The translations under genes were made by a program, and so were the position numbers. Of a stretch of DNA of 44,791 nt, positions 35,026 to 43,182 are shown piece after piece. The DNA is from an uncultured Acetobacteraceae bacterium. Lineage in GTDB: Bacteria > Pseudomonadota > Alphaproteobacteria > Acetobacterales > Acetobacteraceae. The notes below the pieces were generated by a model that was not told the DNA's origin, searched no databases, and saw only the letters and a list, made by a program, of their open reading frames with translations. The DNA is taken from positions 1 to 44,791 of the forward strand of contig CAIXEA010000109.1 of assembly GCA_903918315.1 (NCBI GenBank). Direction: 5' to 3'. How positions within the stretch are numbered: the first letter of the stretch is position 1; each line of letters opens with the position of its first letter.

Positions 35026-35721
35026 ATGCCGCCGCCCTTGATACAACCCGCCTTGCGCGGCGCGACCATCGCCCTGGCCGGGCGGGTGGTGCTGCATGAC
35101 ATAGACTTTGCCCCGAAGGCGGGGGAGCTGGTGGTCCTGTGCGGCCCGAACGGGGCTGGCAAGACCACCCTACTGCGGGCTTTGGCCGGCCTGCTGCCCG
35201 GCACGACGCCGAACGATCCTCGCCAGGTCGCCTATGTCGCGCAGGGGGCGCGCAGCGCCTGGGGTCTGACGGTGCGCCAGGCCGTGGCCCTTGGCCGCAT
35301 CCCGCATGGCGACGATGCGGCGGAACCCGTGCGACGCGCGATGGAGACCTGTGGCATCACCGCCTTGCGCGACGCCCGCATCGACCGCATTTCGGGGGGT
35401 GAGGCCCGCCGCGCCATGTTGGCGCGCGCCTTCGCCGGGGAGCCTGGGGTTTTGCTGCTGGACGAGCCAACCGCTGATCTGGATCCCGCCGCGGCGCATG
35501 CGGCGATGCGGATGCTGCGCCGCGCGGCGGAGGGCGGATTGGCCGTGGTCGCCGTGCTGCATGCGCTCGACCTCGCGCGGGACTATGCTCATCGGCTGGT
35601 GGTGGTGCAAGCGGGCCGCATCATCGCGGACGGTTCCCCGGCCGAGACGCTGCCGGCTGCCGCCGCGGCGTTCGGTATGCGGGTTGGGTGCGACCGGGCA
35701 CCGAGGCTTCTGCCGCTCTGA
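35026..35721 (+). CDS. ABC transporter ATP-binding protein (BtuD/FecE-like)
   Basis: A 231-residue ATPase of the iron-chelate/B12 importer class. Walker A is GPNGAGKTT (about 39-47), the Q-loop is QVAYVAQGA, the signature is ISGGEARRAMLARA near 123, Walker B is VLLLDEPTADLD near 145, and the switch histidine is in AVLHALDLA. It should energise the BtuC-like permease upstream. Its stop overlaps the start of the TonB-type gene by one base (TGATG). Confidence 0.9.
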   Translation: MPPPLIQPALRGATIALAGRVVLHDIDFAPKAGELVVLCGPNGAGKTTLLRALAGLLPGTTPNDPRQVAYVAQGARSAWGLTVRQAVALGRIPHGDDAAEPVRRAMETCGITALRDARIDRISGGEARRAMLARAFAGEPGVLLLDEPTADLDPAAAHAAMRMLRRAAEGGLAVVAVLHALDLARDYAHRLVVVQAGRIIADGSPAETLPAAAAAFGMRVGCDRAPRLLPL

Positions 35722-36425
35722 TGTCACGCCGGTTGCGCCTTGCCGGTCTGATCTCGCTGGCGCTGCATCTGCTGATCGCGGCCGCGTTTCTGTGGCGCCC
35801 GCGGGGCGGCGGCGCGCTGGTGACCGCCGAACCGGAAAAGCCGGCCACGGTGGAATTGGTGATGGAAGAACAGCAGGGCGCGGGCCAGAGCGTTGCACAG
35901 GCGCCGGCGCCGGAACCACCCCGGAAAGCGGCGGACCCCGTACCGCCCAAACCGCGGGAGGAGGCGAAACCCATCCCGCCGCCTGATCCCTCGGCGGACG
36001 CCTCGGCGCGGCCGGAACCGCCACCACCACCGGAAGCGGCCGCGCCCAACACGGCGGCCACGGCCGCGGCCAAGGGCGTGACGCTGCAATTCAATCTCGG
36101 CGGCACCGACAGCGACTCCAATGCGACCGTGAGCGGGGGCGACTACGTCATCCCCGCGAGCATCGATGACAAAGCCCGCAACCGGCCGCCCCGCTACCCC
36201 GAGGACGCCGCCCGCGCCGCCCAGCAGGGCGCGGTCCTGGTCATGATCCATGTCGGGCCGGACGGATTACCGATAAACGTGGAGGTCATGAAGACCTCCG
36301 GCTATCCCTCATTGGACCGTTCGGTGCGGGAGGCGGTGATGGCCTGGCATTTCCGTCCGGCCATCAAGGACGGCCAGCCGATCCCGTTCGATATTCCGTT
36401 CCGGGTTGTGTTCAGCGCGAAATAA
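35721..36425 (+). CDS. TonB-family energy transducer
   Basis: A 234-residue protein. A single N-terminal transmembrane helix (about 8-25) anchors it in the inner membrane. A proline-rich periplasmic stretch (about 55-115, EPPRKAADPVPPKPREEAKP and similar) spans the periplasm, and a C-terminal TonB domain (about 150-234) contains RYPEDAARAAQQGAVLVMI and VREAVMAWHFRPA. It would transmit proton-motive force to an outer-membrane receptor. No TonB-dependent receptor, ExbB or ExbD is present in the window, so these must be elsewhere. Its place in the operon implies outer-membrane import of the same ligand as the ABC system. Confidence 0.9.
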   Translation: MSRRLRLAGLISLALHLLIAAAFLWRPRGGGALVTAEPEKPATVELVMEEQQGAGQSVAQAPAPEPPRKAADPVPPKPREEAKPIPPPDPSADASARPEPPPPPEAAAPNTAATAAAKGVTLQFNLGGTDSDSNATVSGGDYVIPASIDDKARNRPPRYPEDAARAAQQGAVLVMIHVGPDGLPINVEVMKTSGYPSLDRSVREAVMAWHFRPAIKDGQPIPFDIPFRVVFSAK

Positions 36426-36435
36426 GGGGGTCAGC

Positions 36436-37014
36436 ATGGTACGCATCGATCGGGTGGTGACGCGGGGCGGCGATGGCGGCGAAACCTCGTTGGGGGATGG
36501 GGCCCGCGTCCGCAAGGACAGCGCGCGCATCGAGGCCATCGGCAGCGTCGATGAGGCCAATGCGGTGCTGGGGGTCCTGCGCCTGCATACGAGCGGATTG
36601 GCAAATGGGCTGGCAAACGGACTGGCCGGGGAGGATGCGATGCTGGCGCGGGTTCAGAACGACCTGTTCGATCTGGGCGCCGACCTCTGCGTCCCCGGCG
36701 AGGGCGGCAGCCGGTTGCGGATGACGGACGCCCCCATTTTGCGGCTGGAGGCGGAGATCGAGGCCATGAACGCGACGCTGCCGCCTTTGACCAGCTTCAT
36801 CCTGCCGGGCGGCGGTGCGGGCGCGGCCCATGCCCATATGGCGCGTGTCGTGGTCCGCCGCGCGGAACGCGCCGCGATTGGCGTGGAGGGCGTCAATCCC
36901 GCCGTGTGCCGCTATTTGAACCGGTTATCGGACCATTTGTTCGTGCTGGCACGGGTGCTGAACGACCACGGCCAGGCGGACGTGCTGTGGGTCCCGGGCG
37001 GCAGCGGTCTCTGA
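36436..37014 (+). CDS. Cob(I)yrinic acid a,c-diamide adenosyltransferase, PduO type
   Basis: A 192-residue PduO-family corrinoid adenosyltransferase, attaching the adenosyl group of ATP to Co(I) corrinoid. Landmarks are TRGGDGGETSLGDGARVRKDSARIEAIGSVDEANA, FDLGADLCVPGE, FILPGGG, the arginine-rich RVVVRRAERA and RYLNRLSDHLFVLAR. An AAGGGGG ribosome-binding site precedes the ATG. A short tandem repeat (LANGLANGLAGED, about 54-66) sits in the loop before the second helix. Its position after a TonB/ABC importer argues that the imported chelate is cobalamin. The stop abuts the stop of the convergent deacetylase gene in the six-base palindrome TGATCA. Confidence 0.93.
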   Translation: MVRIDRVVTRGGDGGETSLGDGARVRKDSARIEAIGSVDEANAVLGVLRLHTSGLANGLANGLAGEDAMLARVQNDLFDLGADLCVPGEGGSRLRMTDAPILRLEAEIEAMNATLPPLTSFILPGGGAGAAHAHMARVVVRRAERAAIGVEGVNPAVCRYLNRLSDHLFVLARVLNDHGQADVLWVPGGSGL

Positions 37015-37890
37015 TCAGGCCGTGGCTGCCTTGTACCATGCCATGATCTGTTGTCCCTGCCAGAACAGGGTGCCGGGCCGCGCGGCCATGTGCGCCAGGG
37101 CTTTTTCGAACCAGCCGATGCGGTGGGGTACGCCACTGATATAGGGATGCACCGCGAGGCCCATGACCTTCGCGCCCTGCGTTTCCGCTTCGGCATAGAG
37201 CCGGTCGAACTGGGCGACGGTGCGGTCGAACAGTTCCTCGGCGCGATGATGTTGGATCATCATCATGGGGATGTCGTTCAACTCGACGCTGTATGGCATG
37301 GTCAGGATCTCCCCATGCGTGGTGCGCAGGGGACAGGGCAGATCGTCGACCACGAAATCGGCGCAGTATTCGATCCCCGCTTCCGCCAGCAGATCGGGCG
37401 TTTCCAGGGTTTCGGTCAGACCCGGGGCGAGCCAGCCGAGGGGGCGGCGGCCCGCGGCCTCCGTCAGGCTGTCGATGGCCTCGCGAATCATGGCGCGTTG
37501 GTCCGCGACCAGATGGGTGGCGGTCTGGTGGTAGCCATGGACCATGAACTCCCACCCGGCGTCGCGCGCGGCCTGCGAGACCCTTGGATAGGCCTTGGGG
37601 ACGATGCCGTTGATGGCCAGGGTGGGGGCGATTCGATGGTGATCCAGGGCCTGCTTGAGCCGCCAGAAGCCAACCCGCATGCCGTATTCGTGCCAGGCCC
37701 AGTTGGGCACGTCCGGAATCACGCTGGCCCCCTGCGGCGGGGTCAGGACCTGGCGCGGCATGGGGCGGGCGATATCCCATCGCTCGACATTCACGACCAG
37801 GAACACGGCGACGCGCTTGCCGCCGGGCAACAGAATCTTGGGGCGATCGACGCTGGCGCGGTAATCCAGCCTTGTATGGGGCTCTGTCAT
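37015..37890 (-). CDS. Polysaccharide deacetylase family protein (PuuE/allantoinase-like)
   Basis: A 291-residue NodB-type deacetylase of the subgroup that includes cofactor-independent allantoinase PuuE. Visible blocks are VAVFLVVNVERWD, WHEYGMRVGFWRLKQALDHHRIAPTLAING, VHGYHQT (histidines of the metal/catalytic region), GWLAPGLTET and FVVDDLPCPLRT. The usual DxxD metal motif is replaced by NVERWD, as in PuuE-like members. The start ATG 37890 is followed by TEPHTRLDYRASVDRPK; a 28-residue upstream extension is basic/proline-rich and not conserved. Substrate could be a sugar or a ureide-like amide. It is the only gene of its unit. Confidence 0.85.
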   Translation of the reverse strand: MTEPHTRLDYRASVDRPKILLPGGKRVAVFLVVNVERWDIARPMPRQVLTPPQGASVIPDVPNWAWHEYGMRVGFWRLKQALDHHRIAPTLAINGIVPKAYPRVSQAARDAGWEFMVHGYHQTATHLVADQRAMIREAIDSLTEAAGRRPLGWLAPGLTETLETPDLLAEAGIEYCADFVVDDLPCPLRTTHGEILTMPYSVELNDIPMMMIQHHRAEELFDRTVAQFDRLYAEAETQGAKVMGLAVHPYISGVPHRIGWFEKALAHMAARPGTLFWQGQQIMAWYKAATA

Positions 37891-38439
37891 GGGCGGAGGA
37901 TGACGGGTCGCGGCGGGCGGTTCAAGCGGGGTTTTGCGGCGCGGCGGCGGGAAACATCCCGCCGCACAGGACAAGTCTAAAAATCGATAACACGCCGTTC
38001 CACCGCCCCGCCGATAGCCATTCTGGCGATGGCGACCGCCCTGTCCCGCGGCAATGCGGCCGGGAATTCAAAACGGTGCGTTTATCGTCATCGACCGGAG
38101 TTTGTATTCAATAATGGAACCATTGCGCGGGAGATTTCAAAAATAACTCGCATCATGGCCCCGCGGCGCGTCATCGCCCAGCCACCGCCGATCGGCTGCA
38201 ATCCATTGGCAGGCGGTGGTTGCGTGTGGATTCATTTTCTTCAATCGTCTCATTCCTGATCCATACCATAAAAATTCGTCGATTCCGGCTCAATAAATAA
38301 TACAGTCGATTGCGCCATTCTTCTTCACATTCACTTGAATGATTCGATTTGCATTGAATATCTGAAGACCAACACACTATCGTGCTCATGCTGAATAGCG
38401 ACACCACCCGTGTCACCCACCCGCAGAGGAGCGAGAATA
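37891..38439. other. 549-base gene-free region with an AT-rich core
   Basis: No credible gene is seen. From about 38050 to 38400 base composition is clearly more AT-rich than the window. It includes the dyad CATTCA-ct-TGAATG (38328-38341), followed by ATTC and GAAT repeats to about 38359, which may be an operator or promoter for the small membrane-protein gene starting at 38440. A weak TTGAAT (38335-38340) with an AATATC-like box about 16 bases on is the best promoter guess. The minus-strand frame at 38171-38473 looks random. Confidence 0.4.
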
Positions 38440-38838
38440 ATGGCAACGTCCACTTACGCCCCCGAACCGACAACCGGCTTCATGGGCCTGTTCGAGGGAG
38501 CGGCCCTTGGCATCGCCGCCGGCTGGTGGCTGGCGGCGCATTATCTCCAGCCCGTTGCCTATATTGGCGGCGGCGTCGCGGTCACCGCGCTTTACATGAC
38601 GCTGATCGCCTTCTGCAAACGCTCGGGCTTCGTTCTGCCCATCCTGCTGATGTCGCTGGCGTTATGGTGCACGATGGGTTGGATCATGGGCGGATACGCC
38701 TATGTCTGGATTGGCAGTCCGTTGCTGCAGATCAAATTGTTCGCCAACCCGGTCGCCTGGAAATTCACCGGCGCTTTGGTCATGGGCGCCCTGGCTCTTG
38801 GCGAAGGCAGCTCCAGCCGCCGCATGGGCCACGCCTGA
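38440..38838 (+). CDS. Small integral membrane protein, unknown function
   Basis: A 132-residue protein with four hydrophobic helices (about 15-30, 35-52, 58-80, 100-118), containing GLFEGAALGIAAGWWLAAHYL and MGWIMGGYAYVWIG. The helices are rich in glycine, alanine and tryptophan. AGGAG (38426-38430) supports the ATG at 38440; an upstream start would add ten residues. I recognise no family. It stands alone, with a long AT-rich leader before it, suggesting regulated expression. Confidence 0.7.
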   Translation: MATSTYAPEPTTGFMGLFEGAALGIAAGWWLAAHYLQPVAYIGGGVAVTALYMTLIAFCKRSGFVLPILLMSLALWCTMGWIMGGYAYVWIGSPLLQIKLFANPVAWKFTGALVMGALALGEGSSSRRMGHA

Positions 38839-38981
38839 AGCAAGCCGGGCCGCCCGGTCCAACCGGATCGGGGGCCCGGCCGCGCTGATCGCCAGGCCCG
38901 TCCCCGGCCTGGCGATCAAGACGCGTACCGCCCGCGTTGCGTCACCGTCATGGAACCGATCCGGTGTCCGCGATTGAAATG

Positions 38982-39042
38982 TGACAATTTGATTGTCAGG
39001 CGCGAGCGATCGGTCGCAGGATCGCCCCATGATCAATGGGGC
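38982..39042. promoter_or_regulatory. Operator-like dyad and leader hairpin upstream of the symporter gene
   Basis: TGACAA-tttga-TTGTCA (38982-38998) is a perfect 6-bp dyad of the size bound by a dimeric regulator, 62 bases before the symporter start. GCCCCAT-gatca-ATGGGGC (39024-39042) is a perfect 7-bp hairpin 18 bases before the ATG. The rest of 38839-39059 shows nothing else. The regulator is unknown. Confidence 0.5.
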
Positions 39043-39059
39043 AAGGGGCCTGGGGACCG

Positions 39060-40325
39060 ATGAAATCCAGCCGGATGACGACGTATATTCTGATCGCCAT
39101 GGTCCTCGGTATCGCCACCGGCGCCCTTGTTCATGAGGAACTGGCAACGCCGGCCGCGCACAAAGTGTTCTCGGGCTACGTGTCCATCGGCAGCATGATC
39201 TTCCTGCGGCTGATCAAGATGATCATTGGCCCTCTGGTCTTTTCGACCCTGGTTGTCGGCATCGGGCATATGGCGGATGCGGGCGCGGTGGGGCGCGTGG
39301 GCGGCAAGGCCATGCTGTGGTTCGTCACTGCGTCATTGGTATCGCTGTCGCTCGGCCTCATCCTGGTCGATATCTTCCAGCCCGGCACGGGCATCCACAA
39401 AACCATCAGCGGGGTCAGCTCGGGCATCGACGCGCATGCCATGACGCTCGATGGGTTCATCAAGCACGTCTTCCCCGATTCCGCGGTCCGGCCGATGGTC
39501 GATAATGAGATCCTGCAGATCGTCATCTTCTCCATCTTCTTTGGTGTGGCCTGCGCCCATCTGGGTCCCCGCGCCAGGCTGGTTCTGGAAGCGCTGGAGG
39601 GCGTGTCGCACATCATTCTGACCGTCACCGGCTACATCATGAAGCTGGCGCCGGTGGCGGTCTTCTGCGCGATGTCGGCCACCATCGCCGTCAATGGCCT
39701 GGGCATCCTCGTGAACTATGCCAAGTTCATGGGGGAGTTCTATATCGGTCTCGTCATCCTCTGGATCGTGCTGATCGTCGCGGGGTTCGCCATCCTCGGC
39801 CCCAGCGTCAAGCGGCTGGTGCAGCTGGTCCGTGAACCCTTCCTGCTCGCCTTCTCCACCGCGAGTTCCGAGGCCGCTTACCCGAAGATGCTGGAGCAGC
39901 TGGCGAAATTTCCGGTATCACGGAAAATCTCCAGCTTCGTGCTGCCGCTTGGGTATTCGTTCAACCTCGACGGCACGATGATGTATTGCACCTTCGCGAC
40001 GGTGTTCATCGCCCAGGCCTATGATATTCCGCTGTCCCTCGGCACGCAGATCGCCATGCTGCTGACGTTGATGCTGACCAGCAAGGGGGTTGCCGGCGTG
40101 CCCCGCGCCTCCCTCGTCGTGATCGCGGCCACGCTGGGCCAGTTCGGCCTGCCGGAGGAAGGGCTGCTGCTGCTGCTGGGCATCGATACCTTCCTGGACA
40201 TGGGCCGTTCCGCCACCAACGTCATCGGCAACTCGCTCGCGACCGCCGTGGTGGCGAAGTGGGAGAATCAGCTGATCCTCGATGAAGAAAGCGCTGAGAT
40301 GATCGAAGAGATGGAGCCGGCGTGA
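39060..40325 (+). CDS. Dicarboxylate/amino acid:cation symporter (DAACS, GltP/DctA type)
   Basis: A 421-residue secondary carrier importing glutamate, aspartate or C4-dicarboxylates with protons or sodium. Family blocks are FLRLIKMIIGPLVFSTLVVGI near 45, the serine-containing re-entrant loop STASSEAAYPKM, GYSFNLDGTMMY, SKGVAGVPRASLVVIAATL and the substrate/cation site LGIDTFLDMGRSATNVIGNSLATAVVAKWE. The ATG at 39060 follows a GGGG stretch; an upstream frame would add eight residues. Its end overlaps the next start by four bases (GTGA), coupling it to a periplasmic binding protein, which carriers of this family do not normally use. Confidence 0.93.
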   Translation: MKSSRMTTYILIAMVLGIATGALVHEELATPAAHKVFSGYVSIGSMIFLRLIKMIIGPLVFSTLVVGIGHMADAGAVGRVGGKAMLWFVTASLVSLSLGLILVDIFQPGTGIHKTISGVSSGIDAHAMTLDGFIKHVFPDSAVRPMVDNEILQIVIFSIFFGVACAHLGPRARLVLEALEGVSHIILTVTGYIMKLAPVAVFCAMSATIAVNGLGILVNYAKFMGEFYIGLVILWIVLIVAGFAILGPSVKRLVQLVREPFLLAFSTASSEAAYPKMLEQLAKFPVSRKISSFVLPLGYSFNLDGTMMYCTFATVFIAQAYDIPLSLGTQIAMLLTLMLTSKGVAGVPRASLVVIAATLGQFGLPEEGLLLLLGIDTFLDMGRSATNVIGNSLATAVVAKWENQLILDEESAEMIEEMEPA

Positions 40326-41236
40326 AGCGCCTTCTCCTCGCGCTCGGGCTGCTGCTGCCGACCGGGGCACACGCCGAGGATTCGTTGCTGACGGGGACGT
40401 TGAAGACGATTCTGGATCGCGGCACGATCCAGATCGGGGTGCGCGATCGCAGTGTTCCGTTTTCCTATCTCAATCGGGCGAAGCAGCCGATTGGCTTTTC
40501 GGTCGATATTTGCCACGGCATCGCGACGGATGTGGCCGCGGCGCTGCATCGGGACCTGATCGAACCCGATGCGCCGGCCTGGCAAAAGGGGGTGCGCATC
40601 GTTTATGTGCCGGTCGCGCCGGACGAACGTCTGGCGAAGGTGGTGTCGGGCGCGATCGACCTGGAATGTGGCACGACCACCGCGTCGGACGAACGGGCCA
40701 AAACCGTTGCGTTTTCGCCGATTTTTTTCCTCGCGGGGACCAAGTTGATGGTGCCGGTGGTATCAGGGATCGGGTCCTACCGCGACCTGGCCGGGAAGAC
40801 GGTCGCGGTCAGCGCCGGCACGACGAACAGTGAGGCTCTGAAGCGCCTGGCTGCCCGCGTCACGCCACCGCCGCGGGTTCAGGAAACGCCCGACCTTGCC
40901 GCGGCCTATGCCCTGCTGGCATCCGGCAAGGCGGCGGCCTTCGCGTCCGACGATGTGCTGCTGGCGGGCCAGATCGCGACCCAGCCCGAAGGCAAGCGTT
41001 TCCACATCGTCGGCGACTATCTGTCCTATGAACCCTACGGGATCATGCTACGCCGCGATGACCCCGAGTTCAGCGCGTTGATCAGGCACAGTTTCGAACG
41101 CATGGCCGCCGAAGGGACCTTGCACGCGTTGTACAACCGCTGGCTGACCCGGCGGTTGCCCGATGGTGAGGCCCTCAACCTGCCCTTGAGCCCGCATCTG
41201 CAGGAGATGTACCGGGCCCTGGGGGAGCCGGATTAA
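40322..41236 (+). CDS. Periplasmic amino-acid-binding protein, SBP family 3 (GltI-like)
   Basis: A 304-residue exported binding protein. A signal peptide (residues 1-19, cut after AHA) is followed by LKTILDRGTIQIGVRDRSVPFSYLN, QPIGFSVDICHGIA, the ECGTTTASDERAKTVAFSPIFF block and DLAGKTVAVSAGTT, all typical of glutamate/aspartate receptors of ABC importers. The GTG start overlaps the symporter stop by four bases. No ABC permease or ATPase of the matching HisM/GltK class is nearby, so it either serves an importer encoded elsewhere or works with the symporter. Glutamate or aspartate as ligand is the family expectation. Confidence 0.9.
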   Translation: MKRLLLALGLLLPTGAHAEDSLLTGTLKTILDRGTIQIGVRDRSVPFSYLNRAKQPIGFSVDICHGIATDVAAALHRDLIEPDAPAWQKGVRIVYVPVAPDERLAKVVSGAIDLECGTTTASDERAKTVAFSPIFFLAGTKLMVPVVSGIGSYRDLAGKTVAVSAGTTNSEALKRLAARVTPPPRVQETPDLAAAYALLASGKAAAFASDDVLLAGQIATQPEGKRFHIVGDYLSYEPYGIMLRRDDPEFSALIRHSFERMAAEGTLHALYNRWLTRRLPDGEALNLPLSPHLQEMYRALGEPD

Positions 41237-41237
41237 C

Positions 41238-41271
41238 CGCAGACCGCCGCTTCGGGGATTGACGGCCTGCG
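41238..41271. terminator. Hairpin between convergent genes
   Basis: CGCAGACCG (41238-41246) and CGGCCTGCG (41263-41271) pair over nine positions with one mismatch, around a 16-base loop. It fills the gap between the stops of the binding-protein and dehydrogenase genes, where a bidirectional terminator is expected. Confidence 0.4.
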
Positions 41272-41274
41272 TCA

Positions 41275-42168
41275 TCATTCCCCCTTCGGCAGTTCGATCC
41301 CCGTGAGTTGCTCCCAGACACGAATCACGAACGAATCGTCCTTGGCCCCCTGCCCGTTCGCCGCCGCGGCCAGGAACAGTTGATGGGCGGCCGCGGCCAT
41401 CGGCAGCGGGAAGGTCAAAGCCCGCGCCTGATCCAACACGATCCCCAGATCCTTGACGAAGATGTTCACCGCCGACAGCGGCGTATCATCGCCGGCCAGG
41501 ATATGCGGCACGCGGTTCTGCCACATCCACGACGATCCCGCCGATTCTGAAATCACATCATACAGGGTCCGCGGATCCGCCCCCGCCCTGATGCCCAGCG
41601 CCAGTGCCTCGGCCGCGGTCGCGATATGCACCCCGGCCAGGAGCTGGTTGACCATCTTCACCGTGCTGCCGACACCCACCGCATCGCCCAGGCGCCAGAC
41701 CTTGGTCGAAATCGCATCCAGCACCGGTGCGGCCGCGGCGAAGGCGGCCTCGGTGCCGGAGGCCATGACCGTCATCGTGCCGCCATGGGCGCCGACTTTT
41801 CCGCCCGAGACGGGGGAGTCGAGCATCAAAAACCCAGCCTCCGCAATACGCAGATCGAGCGATCGCGCGGCTTCGGGGGCGATCGTGGCGCAGCAGAGGA
41901 TGACGGCCCCCTTGGCAAGCCGGCTCAGACAGCCTTGCTCACCGAACAGCACGGCGTCGGTCTGGGCGGCATTGACCACGAAAACCACGACCGCTTCGGT
42001 ATCGGCGGGCAATTCCGCCGGCGTCGCGACGGCCTGACCACCGGCGGCGATAAAATCCGCCCGTCCGGCTTCCCGCGGCTCGCAGCCGGTCACCGCGTGA
42101 CCTTTGCGGAGCAGGTTCAACGCCGCCCCCATGCCCATCGTGCCGAGGCCAATGACACTGACTTTCAT
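41275..42168 (-). CDS. NAD-dependent beta-hydroxyacid dehydrogenase, L-threonate dehydrogenase type
   Basis: A 297-residue 3-hydroxyisobutyrate dehydrogenase-family enzyme. It has the nucleotide-binding GLGTMGMGAALNLLRKGH at 7-24, the substrate motif DSPVSGGKVGAHGGT at 117-131 and the catalytic Lys171 in GSTVKMVNQLLAGVH. The stretch LLAGVHIATAAEALALG, SWMWQNRVPHILAGDDTPLSAV and FVKDLG resembles LtnD, which oxidises L-threonate. The otnK/otnC partners of threonate catabolism are not next to it, so the substrate remains open. GGGAGA stands before the ATG and overlaps the stop region of the upstream proline iminopeptidase gene; the 12-base gap implies co-transcription. Confidence 0.85.
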   Translation of the reverse strand: MKVSVIGLGTMGMGAALNLLRKGHAVTGCEPREAGRADFIAAGGQAVATPAELPADTEAVVVFVVNAAQTDAVLFGEQGCLSRLAKGAVILCCATIAPEAARSLDLRIAEAGFLMLDSPVSGGKVGAHGGTMTVMASGTEAAFAAAAPVLDAISTKVWRLGDAVGVGSTVKMVNQLLAGVHIATAAEALALGIRAGADPRTLYDVISESAGSSWMWQNRVPHILAGDDTPLSAVNIFVKDLGIVLDQARALTFPLPMAAAAHQLFLAAAANGQGAKDDSFVIRVWEQLTGIELPKGE

Positions 42169-42180
42169 CGCTTTGTCTCC

Positions 42181-43131
42181 CTATCGCGCAAACCGGAAGC
42201 GCTCGACCGCTTCCACCAGGGCCCGGCGGATCCCAGGCTCCAGCGCGGAATGGCCGGCATCGGGCACCATCGTCAGGCGCGCCTTGTCCCAGACCGCCGC
42301 GAGGTCAAACGCCGTCTGCGCCGGACACACCATATCGTAGCGGCCCTGCACGATCTCGGCCGGGATATGGGCGATGCGGTGCATGCCGCCCAGCAGGCCT
42401 TCGGGCGGCAGGAACAGATTGTGCTCAAAATAATGGGCTTCAATCCGCGCCAGACCGAGTGCGGTGCGATCCTGCGCGAAGGCCTGCACCGTTTCGCGGC
42501 TGGGCAGCAGCGTGCTGCACGTGCCCTCATAGACCGACCAGGCGCGCGCCGCCGGCAGATGCACGGCCGGATCGCCGTCCTTCAGGCGCCGCAGATAACC
42601 GCCGAGGATGTCATGGCGCTCGGGCTCCGGCAGGAAGGCGCGGAATTCGGCGTGCGCTTCGGGGAAGACGGTGGCCATGCCGTGCAGGAACCAGTCAACC
42701 TCGCGCGGGCGGCCGAGAAAGATGCCGCGCAGGACGCAGGCGGTGACGCGCTCCGGATGCGCCTGGGCATAGGCAAGCGCGAGTGTGGAGCCCCAGGAAC
42801 CGCCGAACAGCATCCATTGCGCCACGCCCAGATGACGGCGCAGCACCTCGATGTCATCAATCAGATCCGGCGTCGTATTCTCCGCCAATGATCCCAACGG
42901 CCGCGATCGGCCGGAGCCGCGCTGATCGAAGATCACGATTCGCCAGATGCGTGGATCGAAGAAGCGGCGATGCACCGCCCCGGCCCCGGCGCCGGGCCCC
43001 CCGTGCAAAAACAGCACCGGGCGGCCATTGGGATTGCCCGATTGCTCCCAATACATGACATGGCGCTTGGACAGCGGCAGGTGGCCGGTCTCATAAGGCT
43101 CGATATCGGGAAACAGATCGGTGCGTGGCAT
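42181..43131 (-). CDS. pip: Proline iminopeptidase
   Basis: A 316-residue cytoplasmic alpha/beta-hydrolase removing N-terminal proline from peptides. It has the S33-family marks HGGPGAG (43-49), FDQRGSGRS (68-75) and nucleophile Ser112 in GGSWGS. The aspartate is in QGRYDMVCP and the histidine in DAGHSALEP. The N-terminus (LFPDIEPYETGHLPLS) and the length are typical of Xanthomonas-type enzymes. It is the first gene of a two-gene unit with the dehydrogenase, and is divergent from the DUF423 gene across 51 bases. It could act on peptides brought in by the ABC importers described here. Confidence 0.94.
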   Translation of the reverse strand: MPRTDLFPDIEPYETGHLPLSKRHVMYWEQSGNPNGRPVLFLHGGPGAGAGAVHRRFFDPRIWRIVIFDQRGSGRSRPLGSLAENTTPDLIDDIEVLRRHLGVAQWMLFGGSWGSTLALAYAQAHPERVTACVLRGIFLGRPREVDWFLHGMATVFPEAHAEFRAFLPEPERHDILGGYLRRLKDGDPAVHLPAARAWSVYEGTCSTLLPSRETVQAFAQDRTALGLARIEAHYFEHNLFLPPEGLLGGMHRIAHIPAEIVQGRYDMVCPAQTAFDLAAVWDKARLTMVPDAGHSALEPGIRRALVEAVERFRFAR

Positions 43132-43182
43132 GCGGTCGATGGTATAGGCAGGCGGGTGGCCGGGGCAAAGGGTGCGATTGAG

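Noticed and set aside
36589-36630. Short tandem repeat as a CRISPR or other array
   Set aside because: Only two and a half 12-base units, in frame inside a gene; no spacers.
38171-38473. 100-codon minus-strand frame in the AT-rich region
   Set aside because: No ribosome-binding site, no recognisable domain, and it overlaps the leader and start of the gene at 38440.
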